Shown here piece after piece: positions 7,145-15,727 of a DNA stretch of 64,000 bases (position 1 is the first letter of the stretch; every line of letters starts with the position of its first letter). The notes under the pieces are model-generated. The model did not search any database and had not been told where the DNA came from. It worked only from the letters and a program-made list of their open reading frames with translations. Source of the DNA: Micromonospora sp. NBC_01699 (GTDB taxonomy: Bacteria > Actinomycetota > Actinomycetes > Mycobacteriales > Micromonosporaceae); the NCBI RefSeq assembly GCF_036250065.1, contig NZ_CP109199.1, positions 2,170,001-2,234,000 of the forward strand, read 5' to 3'. The position numbers were made by a program, and so were the translations under genes.

Positions 7145-7854
7145 ACCGGACCACGATCCTGCCCCGGCCACCGTCCCAGGAGCGGCTGGCCGAGCTGCTG
7201 GAGGCGCGGGCCACCTGGGCGGGGACCACGGTGGCCGAGGCGGCGGAGACGGCCGAGACGACGGTGCTGGTGCTGTTGCGCGCGGTGGACATGACCGACC
7301 TGGTCGACGGGGCGCGTACCTTCGCGGCCGGCCTCACCGACGACGAGGCCGACGCCTGGCGGCGTTCCTGGACCAGAACCCGTTTCCTCTTCGGCAACCC
7401 GGGCAACGTGGCCCGGCGGACACCGGCACGCGTCGTCGCCCCGGGGGAGAGCGCGGCCTGGCTCGGCCCCTTCCCGTCCACCCGGTTGCCCGGAATGAGC
7501 CGGCTGCTCAAGCCGGTGTCCGGGGTGCTGCCGAAGATGCCGTCGGCCCTCACGTTCCCGCCCACCGACCGGGATGCCGGCAACCGGCCCGGGTACGGCG
7601 ACCACCGCGAGTTGCAGGTCGCCGTCCGGGACCTGACCCTCGCCGAGTATCTCGTGCACCTGCACCACACCCTGGCCGAATCGGTGCTGCTCGGGCTGTT
7701 GCGGCCGGAGGAGCCGCTGCGCCTGGTCCACCGGATGGACTTCGACGCCCGTACGGCCGAGGAGACCCCGGCCTACGCCCGGGTTCACTTCGGGCACGAC
7801 GATCCCACGACGCTGCGTCTCTTTACCTGGTTGTCCTCGCCAGCACAGCGATGA
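7141..7854 (+). CDS. Operon protein of unknown family, 237 aa
   Basis: I do not recognise the family. ATG 7141 overlaps the kinase stop codon (ATGA), so the two are translationally coupled. The protein is soluble, without signal or membrane segments. The N-terminal ~90 residues are helical (RLAELLEARATWAG, TDDEADAWRRSW). The C-terminal half contains a conserved-looking His/Tyr stretch (EYLVHLHHTLAESVLLGLL) and ends in beta-like segments. The HLHH cluster could bind metal or serve catalysis, but nothing in the sequence proves an enzyme. Confidence 0.65.
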   Translation: MNRTTILPRPPSQERLAELLEARATWAGTTVAEAAETAETTVLVLLRAVDMTDLVDGARTFAAGLTDDEADAWRRSWTRTRFLFGNPGNVARRTPARVVAPGESAAWLGPFPSTRLPGMSRLLKPVSGVLPKMPSALTFPPTDRDAGNRPGYGDHRELQVAVRDLTLAEYLVHLHHTLAESVLLGLLRPEEPLRLVHRMDFDARTAEETPAYARVHFGHDDPTTLRLFTWLSSPAQR

Positions 7855-7880
7855 GTCACGACTGACAGATGGAGAGCAAC

Positions 7881-8762
7881 GTGGACATTCCCGATCTCAC
7901 CGATACCGACCTGGCCCGTCTCGCGTTGTCCGGACAGTTGCGGAGGTTGTCCGAATCACTGCGGCTGGCGGTCGTCGCCGAGGACGACAAACCGCTGGCC
8001 GTCCGGGACGGCGCCCTCGCCGCCGACCTGTGGTCCCTGCTGGCCACCGAGGTACCGCAGTTGCGGGAGACGATCGTCGGCTACCTGCGCGCCAGCGGCG
8101 GCTCCTGGCAGGACGTCGCCGATCTGGACGACCGCACCGAGGACGAGGCGCGGGCCCGCTGGGCCGGAGCCTCGACGCGGCGCTCGCCGGACCCGGCCGC
8201 CGAGGTCGCGGAACTCGACGCCTGGTACGTCAAGCACGCGCAACTGGAGCCGCTGGCCCGGGTCCGTGACCCGTTCAGCCGCCTGCTCAGCGGACGTGAG
8301 CCGGGCGGGCGCGAATGCCTCGTCTGCGCGAAGTACGCCAACCTTCCGGTACCCGCGTGGGCCGGCTTCCCGACGCCGCCGGGCGGCCACCTCGTCGACG
8401 ACGGCACCTGGCGGGTCGGGCACGGCCCGACGCCGTACTGGCCGGCGGGCACCCTGCTGATCGAGTCCCGCCGGCACTTCCTCGACTACGCCGACTTCAG
8501 CACCGAGGAGGCGAGCACCCTCGGGCCGCTGATCAAGCGGTTCACCGAACCGCTCAAGGAGGCCACCGGCGCGTCCCGGGTGCACATCTTCTCCTGCATG
8601 GAGGGGACCGAGCACTTCCATCTGTGGATGGTGCCCCGGGTCGACGGGGAGACGGCCGGCCGGACCTTCATCGCCGACCCCGGGTACTGCACCTTCCCGG
8701 AGGCCGAGGAGGTCATCGGCCGCGTCCGGTCGGCCCTGGAACGCGCGGCGGCGGACCGGTGA
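7881..8762 (+). CDS. HIT-superfamily protein
   Basis: A 293-residue protein. GTG 7881 is chosen because GGAGAG lies directly upstream; ATG 7869 has no ribosome site. The C-terminal domain carries a histidine-triad-type motif, TEHFHLWMVPR (first His near residue 245), preceded by a CLVC pair and a hydrophobic strand ending in RRHFLDYADF, as in HIT and GalT-like nucleotidyl hydrolases or transferases. The third His of the classical HxHxHxx motif is replaced by Trp. The N-terminal ~100 residues are helical and resemble a small regulatory HTH-like region (GSWQDVADLDDRTEDEARARW). A nucleotide-cleaving or nucleotidyl-transfer step in the pathway is likely. Confidence 0.6.
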   Translation: MDIPDLTDTDLARLALSGQLRRLSESLRLAVVAEDDKPLAVRDGALAADLWSLLATEVPQLRETIVGYLRASGGSWQDVADLDDRTEDEARARWAGASTRRSPDPAAEVAELDAWYVKHAQLEPLARVRDPFSRLLSGREPGGRECLVCAKYANLPVPAWAGFPTPPGGHLVDDGTWRVGHGPTPYWPAGTLLIESRRHFLDYADFSTEEASTLGPLIKRFTEPLKEATGASRVHIFSCMEGTEHFHLWMVPRVDGETAGRTFIADPGYCTFPEAEEVIGRVRSALERAAADR

Positions 8763-10000
8763 TCCGGTCGCCACTGCTCGCCTCCCCGCGTGGCCCCGGG
8801 CACCCGCACGCACGGGTCGACGCCGGCCGGGCACCGGCCGGCGTCGACCCCGGCAGCCGCCCGCGTGTCCTGCTCGCACCGGTCACGGTCAGCCCCACCA
8901 AGCCACTGACGCCGACCCACCTGAAGTACCTGCTGTCACTGGACATGCTGTACCGCGCCACGGCCACGTTCGCCGACGTGACGTTCCAGTACCACCACGC
9001 GACGTACTCCGGCAGCCAGCAGATCGCCGGGTTCTGGGAGTACCTCGACCGGTGCCACCCGGGAACGGAGTACGCGGCCTGCACCGAGGAGAACATCGGC
9101 GAGCTGTACACGGCGTACCACCGGGCCGACCGGGTGCCGTACGCGGCGGTCGCGCCGACGATTCGACGGGCCGAGGCGGGCTGGACGCATCCGGCGAGCG
9201 CCCGGCTGCTCGACCTGTGGGAGGAGCACTACCGCTCGCTGGGCATGTTCGACCCGGAACTGGGCCGGACCGGGCCCGCGATGGCCGGTCAGGAGGAGAT
9301 CCTGGACCTGCTCGCCGGCCGTGACCTGTGCATCGACGGCCGCCCGCTGGGTGCCCCGGTGTACCTGGACGCGACCGAGGCAGGCCAGCCGCTGCGGGTC
9401 GTACTCAGCTCGGACGGGCAGCCGAACTACCTGCTCTACCTGCTGCGCGAGCTGGTGCCGCTGGTGGCGGGGCACGATCTCGTGGTCCTGGCGCACGACA
9501 CGGAGCTGCGCGCCGACTACCAGACGGTCGCCCACGTACTGGGTGCGTTCGGGGCCACCGTCGTCCGGTTCGAGGTATCCCGGGTGCCGCTCGGCGGCGT
9601 CGCACAGTCCACCCGGTTCGGCGGCTGGCAGGGGCACACACTCGGCGCCTTCGCCGGCCCGTTCGTGGACGAGTTCGGTCCGGCGGCGTTCCGGCTCGGC
9701 CTGCGGCTGTACCTGGTGGCCGGGCTGGGGCGTACCGCCCGGGAGTCGTTCTCGACGCAGCACCTGGGCCGGTGGGTACGCCGGGCCGCCCGCCTGCTCG
9801 CCGAGCACGGCCAGCAGGGGCCGGAGGCCGGCGGTGCCGACTCCCGGGATCCGGGACGGTACCTCGCCGAACTCGCCGGCACGCGCGGGTACGCGGACCC
9901 GTACCGGGTGGCGACCCAGCTGATGAGCCGCGACGCCGGCGTACCGGTGGCGGACCTGCTCCGCGTGGTGGTCGGTCCGACGCGCGACGAGGGGAGGTAG
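8759..10000 (+). CDS. Operon protein of unknown family, 413 aa (weak class I aminoacyl-tRNA synthetase resemblance)
   Basis: GTG 8759 overlaps the preceding stop by four bases; the protein ends at TAG 9998-10000. After a disordered ~35-residue start, a segment PTKPLTPTHLKYLLSLDMLYRA looks like the first strand-loop-helix of a nucleotide-binding Rossmann-like domain with an HxxH-like signature. A later part (LLYLLRELVPLVAGHDLVVLAHDTEL, written here as two helices and a strand) and a helical C-terminal part recall class I aminoacyl-tRNA synthetases. This is a weak impression without a KMSKS motif. If right, the protein could activate a carboxylate by adenylation. Otherwise the function is unknown. 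Confidence 0.55.
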   Translation: MIRSPLLASPRGPGHPHARVDAGRAPAGVDPGSRPRVLLAPVTVSPTKPLTPTHLKYLLSLDMLYRATATFADVTFQYHHATYSGSQQIAGFWEYLDRCHPGTEYAACTEENIGELYTAYHRADRVPYAAVAPTIRRAEAGWTHPASARLLDLWEEHYRSLGMFDPELGRTGPAMAGQEEILDLLAGRDLCIDGRPLGAPVYLDATEAGQPLRVVLSSDGQPNYLLYLLRELVPLVAGHDLVVLAHDTELRADYQTVAHVLGAFGATVVRFEVSRVPLGGVAQSTRFGGWQGHTLGAFAGPFVDEFGPAAFRLGLRLYLVAGLGRTARESFSTQHLGRWVRRAARLLAEHGQQGPEAGGADSRDPGRYLAELAGTRGYADPYRVATQLMSRDAGVPVADLLRVVVGPTRDEGR

Positions 10001-10004
10001 CGGG

Positions 10005-11102
10005 ATGTCGATCACCGCCCGGGACCCCGGGCTCCTGGAGTCCCCGTCCGGTCTGGACTTCTCCCGTACCGTCGACCGGACCCTGGTACACCGGCGGAAC
10101 CTCACCGAGGTGTTCCTGACCGACGTGCAACGGACCGACGGTGAGAGTTTCGCCGCGGCGGCGCTGCTGCCGGTCGTGCACCCGCACTACACCAGCCACA
10201 CCGGTACGGCGAACCGGACGCTGGACCCGATGCTGCTGATCGAGTGCTGCCGGCAGGCCGAGACGTACGCCGCGCACGCCCTCTTCGACGTGGAGATGGG
10301 CGCGAGTTTCGTACTGCGGAGCTGGTCGGCCGAACTGTTCCCGGACGCCCTCGGTCAGCCGACGTACGACGGCACGACCGGTGGCGCGGCACCGGGCCCG
10401 GTACCCACCGGCCCGAGGGAACTGCTGCTCAGTGCGGTCACCCGCAACGCGAGGCGGGTCGGCGGCCGGATTCGTGGACTGGACTACGACTTCCAGCTCT
10501 GGATCGCCGGCAACCGGGTCGGCCGGGTCCGGATGGAGGTCGGGTACGTCGCCTCGGTGGCGTACGTCGTCATCCGGGGGCGTGGACGCGACGGCCCACC
10601 ACCCTGGTCCGACGGGCTACTTCCGGTGCGTACCGGTCGTCCGGTCGTACCGGCCGCGGTGGGCCGGGTCAACGCCACCGACACCCTGCTGCTCGACGTG
10701 GTGGCCCGCCCCGACCGGGTGGCCGCGACGCTGCGCGTACCGGTGGAGAACGTCAGCCTCTTCGACCACCCCCAGGACCACGTCCCGGGGATGGTGCTGC
10801 TGGAGGCGGCGCGGCAGATCGCGGCGCTCGCGGCCCGGCAGTGGGACGGGGCCGCCGTACACACGTTGACGATGGTCGCGATGGAGTCGTCGTTCGCCGC
10901 CTACGCCGAACTCGACGAGGCCGTCACCGTGACGGCGACCCGGGCCGAGGGGACGCAACCGGGGCCGGTGGACGCCGGCCCGCCGTGGCGGCGGCCCGTC
11001 GAGGTCGTGTTCCAGCAGGCCACGGGCGAGATCTCGCGCGTGTCGGTGGTCATGGAGCTCGCCTCCGGTACGCCCTCGGCACGCGCAGAGCGGGGAGGAT
11101 GA
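10005..11102 (+). CDS. AfsA-type double-hotdog protein (gamma-butyrolactone/butenolide synthase family)
   Basis: A 365-residue protein with a strong ribosome site (GGGGAGG). The first half holds the A-factor biosynthesis hotdog signature: LLPVVHPHYTSH, then DPMLLIECCRQAETYAAHALF. The second half repeats it: VENVSLFDHPQDHVPGMVLL and EAARQIAALAARQW, so it is a tandem hotdog, as in AfsA and ScbA. Characterised members join a beta-ketoacyl-ACP to dihydroxyacetone phosphate to make a butenolide phosphate. Here it sits directly before KAS III, ACP and KAS II, which could supply its acyl substrate. It may make a signalling lactone or a butenolide-derived final product. Confidence 0.8.
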   Translation: MSITARDPGLLESPSGLDFSRTVDRTLVHRRNLTEVFLTDVQRTDGESFAAAALLPVVHPHYTSHTGTANRTLDPMLLIECCRQAETYAAHALFDVEMGASFVLRSWSAELFPDALGQPTYDGTTGGAAPGPVPTGPRELLLSAVTRNARRVGGRIRGLDYDFQLWIAGNRVGRVRMEVGYVASVAYVVIRGRGRDGPPPWSDGLLPVRTGRPVVPAAVGRVNATDTLLLDVVARPDRVAATLRVPVENVSLFDHPQDHVPGMVLLEAARQIAALAARQWDGAAVHTLTMVAMESSFAAYAELDEAVTVTATRAEGTQPGPVDAGPPWRRPVEVVFQQATGEISRVSVVMELASGTPSARAERGG

Positions 11103-11105
11103 ACT

Positions 11106-12158
11106 ATGGGTTCAGCGGCGATCGTCGCCGGACTGGGAGCCTGCGTACCGCTGACCGTGGTGACCAACCACGACCTCGCGGCACGTCTGGACACCGACGA
11201 CGAGTGGATCCGTACCCGGACGGGTATTCGGCAGCGGCAGGTGGTCGCCCCGGGCGAGGCAACCGGCGACCTGGCGGTGGAGGCGGCGCGGCGTGCGCTC
11301 GCGTCGGCGGGTACGGACACCGCCGACGCGGTCGTCCTCGCGACGAGTACGCCGGACCGGTTGTGCCCGGCGACCGCCCCGCACGTCGCCAGCCGACTCG
11401 GCCTCGGCAACGTCCCCGCGTTCGACGTGGCGGCCGTCTGCGCGGGCTTCGTGTACGCGCTGGCCACGGCGTCGGGCCTGATCGCCATGCGGGCTGCCGA
11501 CCGGGTGGTGGTCATCGGCGCGGACACGTTCTCCACGATCCTCGACCCGGACGACCGGACGACCGGCGCCGTCTTCGGCGACGGCGCCGGGGCGGTGGTC
11601 CTGCGGGCCGGTACCGACGACGAGCCGGGCGCCCTGCTGGGGCTGAGTCTCGGCAGCGACGGCAGCCGCAGCGACCTGATGGGGATTCCGGGCGGCGGGT
11701 CCCGTCAACGCTCCACCGGGCTGCCGATCAAGGAGGAGGAGACCTACTTCGGCATGCAGGGACAGGCCGTCTTCACCCAGGCGGTACGGCGGATGTCCGC
11801 CTCGGTGCAGGAGACGGTGGCCCGGTGCGGCTGGCGGCTGGCCGACGTCGACCGGTTCGTGCTGCACCAGGCGAACGCCCGAATCCTGGTGGCCGTGGCC
11901 CGCAAACTCGACGTACCGGTCGAGCGGTTCGTCACCGACATCGAGCGGGTCGGCAACACCGTGGCCGCCTCCGTACCCCTGGCCCTGGTCGACGGCGCCG
12001 TGTCCGGCGACCTCGACCCGGGGCACCGCGTGGTGCTGGCCAGCTTCGGCGGCGGTCTCGCCTGGGGTTCGGTGGCCCTCGTCTGGCCACGGTTGGGAAC
12101 TGTCCAGGCCCCCGCGCTCACCGACGCGGCCGAGTCCTACCAGTCAGGAGCACGATGA
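11106..12158 (+). CDS. 3-oxoacyl-ACP synthase III (KAS III, FabH-like)
   Basis: A 350-residue condensing enzyme of normal length. The catalytic triad is intact: Cys112 in FDVAAVCAGF, His254 in LHQANARI and Asn284 in GNTVAAS. It starts chains by joining an acyl-CoA to malonyl-ACP. The gene begins three bases after the AfsA-like gene and ends inside the ACP start. Its place next to a dedicated ACP and KAS II indicates a pathway-specific starter enzyme, separate from housekeeping fatty-acid synthesis. The starter acyl group is unknown. Confidence 0.9.
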   Translation: MGSAAIVAGLGACVPLTVVTNHDLAARLDTDDEWIRTRTGIRQRQVVAPGEATGDLAVEAARRALASAGTDTADAVVLATSTPDRLCPATAPHVASRLGLGNVPAFDVAAVCAGFVYALATASGLIAMRAADRVVVIGADTFSTILDPDDRTTGAVFGDGAGAVVLRAGTDDEPGALLGLSLGSDGSRSDLMGIPGGGSRQRSTGLPIKEEETYFGMQGQAVFTQAVRRMSASVQETVARCGWRLADVDRFVLHQANARILVAVARKLDVPVERFVTDIERVGNTVAASVPLALVDGAVSGDLDPGHRVVLASFGGGLAWGSVALVWPRLGTVQAPALTDAAESYQSGAR

Positions 12159-12397
12159 TGAACGCGATCGAAGAACGAATAGCCAATGTTCTGTCCACAC
12201 AGCTCAGGCTCGACCGCAGTGTGCTCGGCTCCGATGTGACCTTCGAGTCGGTCGACCTCGACTCGCTGGTGCTCGTCGAGTTCGCGCTGCTGCTCGGCGA
12301 CGAGTTCGGGATCGAGATCGACGACGGCGACCTGACCAAGGAGATGACGCTGCGGGACACGGCCGAGCTGGTGACGGCCAAGGGGGCAGTGCTCTGA
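12158..12397 (+). CDS. Acyl carrier protein
   Basis: A 79-residue ACP read from ATG 12158 (ATG 12155 is one codon upstream); AGGAG lies at 12146-12150. The phosphopantetheine site is the serine in DLDSLVLVE, followed by the acidic helix II pattern LLGDEFGIEIDD. It carries the growing chain between the KAS III encoded before it and the KAS II encoded after it. Its stop codon shares a base with the KAS II start, so the three genes are translated together. No phosphopantetheinyl transferase is in the window. Confidence 0.9.
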   Translation: MNAIEERIANVLSTQLRLDRSVLGSDVTFESVDLDSLVLVEFALLLGDEFGIEIDDGDLTKEMTLRDTAELVTAKGAVL

Positions 12398-13632
12398 TGG
12401 GGCACGGGGCGGCGTCCTTCGGGGCGGCGATCACCGGCATCGGACTCGTCACACCGGCCGGCATCGGGGTGAAGGAGAACTGGGACACCCTCCTGTCCGG
12501 CCAGTCCTGCGCGACGGTCGACGAGGCGCTGGGCGGGCTGCCGGTGACCTTCGACTGCCGGGTGCCGGGGTTCGACGCGGAGGCGCTGCTCGGCGGCTTC
12601 TCGGCCTGGCAGCTGGAGCGCTTCGTGCAACTGGCGATAGTCGCCGCCCGGCAGGCGGTCGAGGACGCCGGTTGGGACCCGGACACCTGGGACGCGACCC
12701 GGGTCGGCGTCGTGCTCGGCAACTCGCTCGGCGGGGTACGGACCGTCGAGCGGCAGCACGACGTGCTCGCCGAGGGCGGGCCGCGCCGGGTCTCGCCGCT
12801 GCTGGTGCCGATGTACATGGTGAACATGGTCGCCGGGTACGTGGCCATCGACGTGGATGCCCGCGGACCGAGCCAGGTCACCGCTACCGCCTGCGCCTCG
12901 GGTACGACGGCGGTGGGCACGGCCCGGGAACTGCTCCGCTCCGGGGCATGCGACATCGTGCTCGCCGGCGGCACCGAGTCCGCGCTGACGCCGCTGGTCA
13001 TCGCGGGGCTGAACCGAATGGGTGCGCTCTCCCGGCGGGTCGAGGAGCCGGGTCGCGCCTCCCGACCGTTCGACGCCGACCGGGACGGGTTCGTGGCCGC
13101 CGAGGGTGCGGCCGTGCTCGTCCTCGAACGGGCGGAGGACGCCCGCGCCCGGGGGGCCAGGGTGCGCGCCGTGGTGCGGGGGTACGGCTGCGCCACCGAC
13201 GCGCACCACGCGACGGCGCTGCACCCGGACGGTCGGGGCATCGAGCAGGCGCTGCGGGCGGCGCTCGCCGACGCCGGAGTCGCCGGCTCGGACGTCGACC
13301 ACGTGAACGCGCACGGCACCTCGACCCCGCAGAACGACGTCACCGAGGGGCGGGTACTGCACCGGGTGCTGGGCGACCGGGCCCTGGTCACGTCGACGAA
13401 GGGGGTCACCGGCCACGCGTTGGCGGCGGCGGGGGCGATGGAGGCGGCGTACGCGGCGCTCGCCATCGAGCACCACAGCGTCCCGCCCACGGCCAACCAC
13501 ACCCGGCTCGATCCCGAGCTGGCCATCGACGTGGTCAGCGGTGCCCCGCGACCCGCGCCGATCGACGTCGCCGTGAGCACGTCGCTCGGGTTCGGCGGGC
13601 ACAACGCGGCGCTCGTGCTGACGGCGAGCTGA
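12397..13632 (+). CDS. 3-oxoacyl-ACP synthase II (KAS II, FabF-like)
   Basis: A 411-residue elongating ketosynthase. The active-site Cys166 lies in VTATACASGTTAVG; the two catalytic His residues are in NAHGTSTPQND and KGVTGHALAAAGAME. A single KAS without chain-length-factor partner suggests type II fatty-acid-like chemistry, with reduction steps taken from the host synthase or not needed. It starts on the last base of the ACP stop codon. Together with KAS III and the ACP it would yield a beta-ketoacyl-ACP, the expected substrate of the AfsA-like protein. Confidence 0.9.
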   Translation: MGHGAASFGAAITGIGLVTPAGIGVKENWDTLLSGQSCATVDEALGGLPVTFDCRVPGFDAEALLGGFSAWQLERFVQLAIVAARQAVEDAGWDPDTWDATRVGVVLGNSLGGVRTVERQHDVLAEGGPRRVSPLLVPMYMVNMVAGYVAIDVDARGPSQVTATACASGTTAVGTARELLRSGACDIVLAGGTESALTPLVIAGLNRMGALSRRVEEPGRASRPFDADRDGFVAAEGAAVLVLERAEDARARGARVRAVVRGYGCATDAHHATALHPDGRGIEQALRAALADAGVAGSDVDHVNAHGTSTPQNDVTEGRVLHRVLGDRALVTSTKGVTGHALAAAGAMEAAYAALAIEHHSVPPTANHTRLDPELAIDVVSGAPRPAPIDVAVSTSLGFGGHNAALVLTAS

Positions 13633-13709
13633 GGGCCGCCGGGACCTCCGGCAGTTCCGACAATTTCGAGACCTCCGTTACGACGACCATGAGAACCGGG
13701 AGACAACGA

Positions 13710-14417
13710 GTGAGCAAGCTGCAAAAGATCCGCCTCGTCGCGCTGGACAGCGACGGGGTGGTGCTCAACGACACCTACAGCCCCGTCATCGAGCGCTTCG
13801 TCACCAAGCACGGCGGCCGGTACACCGCCGAGGTCGAGCGCGGCGTCTGGGGCTCGCCCCAACTGGCGGCCGGGCAGAACATGGCCCTGGCCTGCAAGCT
13901 GCCGTGGTCGGCGAAGGAGACGATCGCCGCGTTCTTCGTCGAGCGCGACGAGTACCTCAAGGAGCACCCGGTCGAGGTGACCGAGGGCGCCGAGGAACTG
14001 CTCGCCACGCTGCGCGAGGCCGGCGTCCGGGTCACCTGCTACGGGGGTCGCAACCGCGAGTACACGTTCGACAAGTACCTGGGCCACCTGGCGGAGTTCT
14101 TCGACCCGGAGATCCCGTACGTCGACGTGAACGACTTCCGGCCCGGTACGAAGGAGATCGTCCGGGACGTCTTCGGCTACGAGTTCGACGAGGTCCTGTT
14201 CGTCGACGACATCAACCGGGTCGCCGAGGTCACCAAGGTGCTGGGTGCCGGTTTCGTCGGGGTACCGGCCAGCCTGCCGCACAACTTCCAGCGCGCCGAG
14301 ATGGAGGCGACCGGGGTGCGGTACACGGTCGACGACATCCGGCAGATCGATGCCGAGCTGCTGGAGAAGGTCGACGAGGAACTGGCCGCGGGGACCCTCT
14401 GGTCCGGCCGGCACTGA
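13710..14417 (+). CDS. HAD-superfamily phosphatase
   Basis: A 235-residue haloacid-dehalogenase-type hydrolase. GTG 13710 is preferred over ATG 13689 because GGGAG lies seven bases upstream. Motif I is ALDSDGVVLND (nucleophile Asp13, acid/base Asp15); motif II/III region includes RVTCYGGRNRE and motif IV is VLFVDDINRV. These enzymes cleave phosphate esters or phosphonates. In this operon it could remove the phosphate left by the AfsA-like condensation or one added by the PEP-utilising enzyme or kinase. The gap after KAS II (77 bases) is the largest inside the operon apart from small ones. Confidence 0.75.
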   Translation: MSKLQKIRLVALDSDGVVLNDTYSPVIERFVTKHGGRYTAEVERGVWGSPQLAAGQNMALACKLPWSAKETIAAFFVERDEYLKEHPVEVTEGAEELLATLREAGVRVTCYGGRNREYTFDKYLGHLAEFFDPEIPYVDVNDFRPGTKEIVRDVFGYEFDEVLFVDDINRVAEVTKVLGAGFVGVPASLPHNFQRAEMEATGVRYTVDDIRQIDAELLEKVDEELAAGTLWSGRH

Positions 14418-14440
14418 CGGGCGAAGGGACACACCGGCGC

Positions 14441-15484
14441 ATGACCACGGGGACGGAACAGCCGACCGTACGACTGGGCACGACGGGACCTGACGTCGGC
14501 GTCCAGGGGCTCGGCTGCATGGGCATGAGCGAGTTCTACGGCCCGAGTGACCCGGAGGAGTCCAGGCGTACGCTCGACCGGGCACTGGAACTCGGCGTGA
14601 CCCTGTTCGACACCGCCGACGCCTACGGTACGGGCCACAACGAGGAGCTGATCGGCCCGTTCGTGCGCGCACACCGCGACCGGGTGGTGCTCGCCACGAA
14701 GTTCGGTCTGGTACGCCGGGCCGAAGACCCGCAGTACCGGGGGATCGACAACTCACCGGCGTACCTGCGTACGGCGGTCGAGGCGAGTCTGCGGCGGCTC
14801 GGTGTCGACACGATCGACCTCTACTACGCGCACCGGCTCGATCCGGCCGTACCGGTGGCGGAGACCGTTGGCGCGATGGCGGAACTGGTCACCCGAGGCA
14901 AGGTCCGGCACCTGGGACTGTCCGAGGTGACCGCGGCGCAGTTGCGTACGGCGTACGGGGTCCACCCGATCGCCGCCGTACAGTCGGAGTGGTCGATCTT
15001 CTCCCGTGACGTCGAGCCGGACGTCGTCGCCACGGCCGCCGAACTCGGCGTGGCGATGGTGCCGTACTCGCCGCTGGGACGGGGCTTCCTCACCGGACGG
15101 ATCGCCAGCGCCGGGGAACTCGCCCCGGACGACTTCCGCCGCCGGATGCCGCGTTTCGCCGACGGGAACTTCGCGCACAACGTGGACCTGCTCGCGCCCG
15201 TGCGCCGGATCGCCGCCGAGCGGGACGTGACACCGGCACAGGTCGCCCTGGCCTGGGTACACCAACGGGCGCCGGTCCACGGCGTCGCGGTGGTACCCAT
15301 TCCGGGTACGCGTAACCGGGGCCGCCTGGAGGAGAACCTCGCGGCGGCGGATCTGACCCTGACCGACGCGGAACTCGCCGAGTTGGAACCCGTCGCCGGT
15401 CGGGTGGCCGGACACCGGAACGCCGGCCTGGCCTTCAGCGCCGTCGCCAACCAGGGCGGCGCGTCCACGGCCGGGAAGGCGTAG
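14441..15484 (+). CDS. Aldo/keto reductase
   Basis: A 347-residue NADP(H)-dependent oxidoreductase of the AKR superfamily. It shows LGCMGMSEFYG at the start, the catalytic Asp and Tyr in DTADAYGTGHNEE, Lys in VVLATKFG and His in YYAHRLD, and the cofactor-binding end VVPIPGTRNRGRLEEN. It most likely reduces a ketone or aldehyde near the end of the pathway. It is the last gene before a strong terminator. It resembles the IolS/YhdN type rather than the second aldo/keto reductase at 35853. Confidence 0.85.
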   Translation: MTTGTEQPTVRLGTTGPDVGVQGLGCMGMSEFYGPSDPEESRRTLDRALELGVTLFDTADAYGTGHNEELIGPFVRAHRDRVVLATKFGLVRRAEDPQYRGIDNSPAYLRTAVEASLRRLGVDTIDLYYAHRLDPAVPVAETVGAMAELVTRGKVRHLGLSEVTAAQLRTAYGVHPIAAVQSEWSIFSRDVEPDVVATAAELGVAMVPYSPLGRGFLTGRIASAGELAPDDFRRRMPRFADGNFAHNVDLLAPVRRIAAERDVTPAQVALAWVHQRAPVHGVAVVPIPGTRNRGRLEENLAAADLTLTDAELAELEPVAGRVAGHRNAGLAFSAVANQGGASTAGKA

Positions 15485-15509
15485 CGGACGGCCGCTTCCG
15501 CTGAATGCC

Positions 15510-15555
15510 CCTGTGGCCGCGCCCCGGACGCCGTTGTCCGGGACGCGGCCACAGG
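15510..15555 (+). terminator. Strong terminator of the biosynthetic operon
   Basis: CCTGTGGCCGCG (15510-15521) pairs perfectly with CGCGGCCACAGG (15544-15555); the inner eight bases also pair with one mismatch, giving a 20-bp stem and 6-base loop. It lies 26 bases after the aldo/keto reductase stop and closes the operon. Confidence 0.75.
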
Positions 15556-15727
15556 TACGGTGGCTCGCCCGCGTGGCGCGGTCCGCCGACAGCGCTGGGC
15601 GTGTTTCCCCGGGCCACGGGATCGTCACCGGCCCAGATCACTACCGGGTACGTCGTCCCGACGCCGGACGCTGACATCTCCGCCTGGGGCTGTCGTTGGC
15701 TGGGCGTCGACAGGCTAGTTTGCTCGG

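Noticed and set aside
12204-14756. Long minus-strand frame opposite KAS II, HAD and reductase genes
   Set aside because: Arg/Ser-rich with no recognisable motif; the plus-strand genes have intact active sites over the same span.
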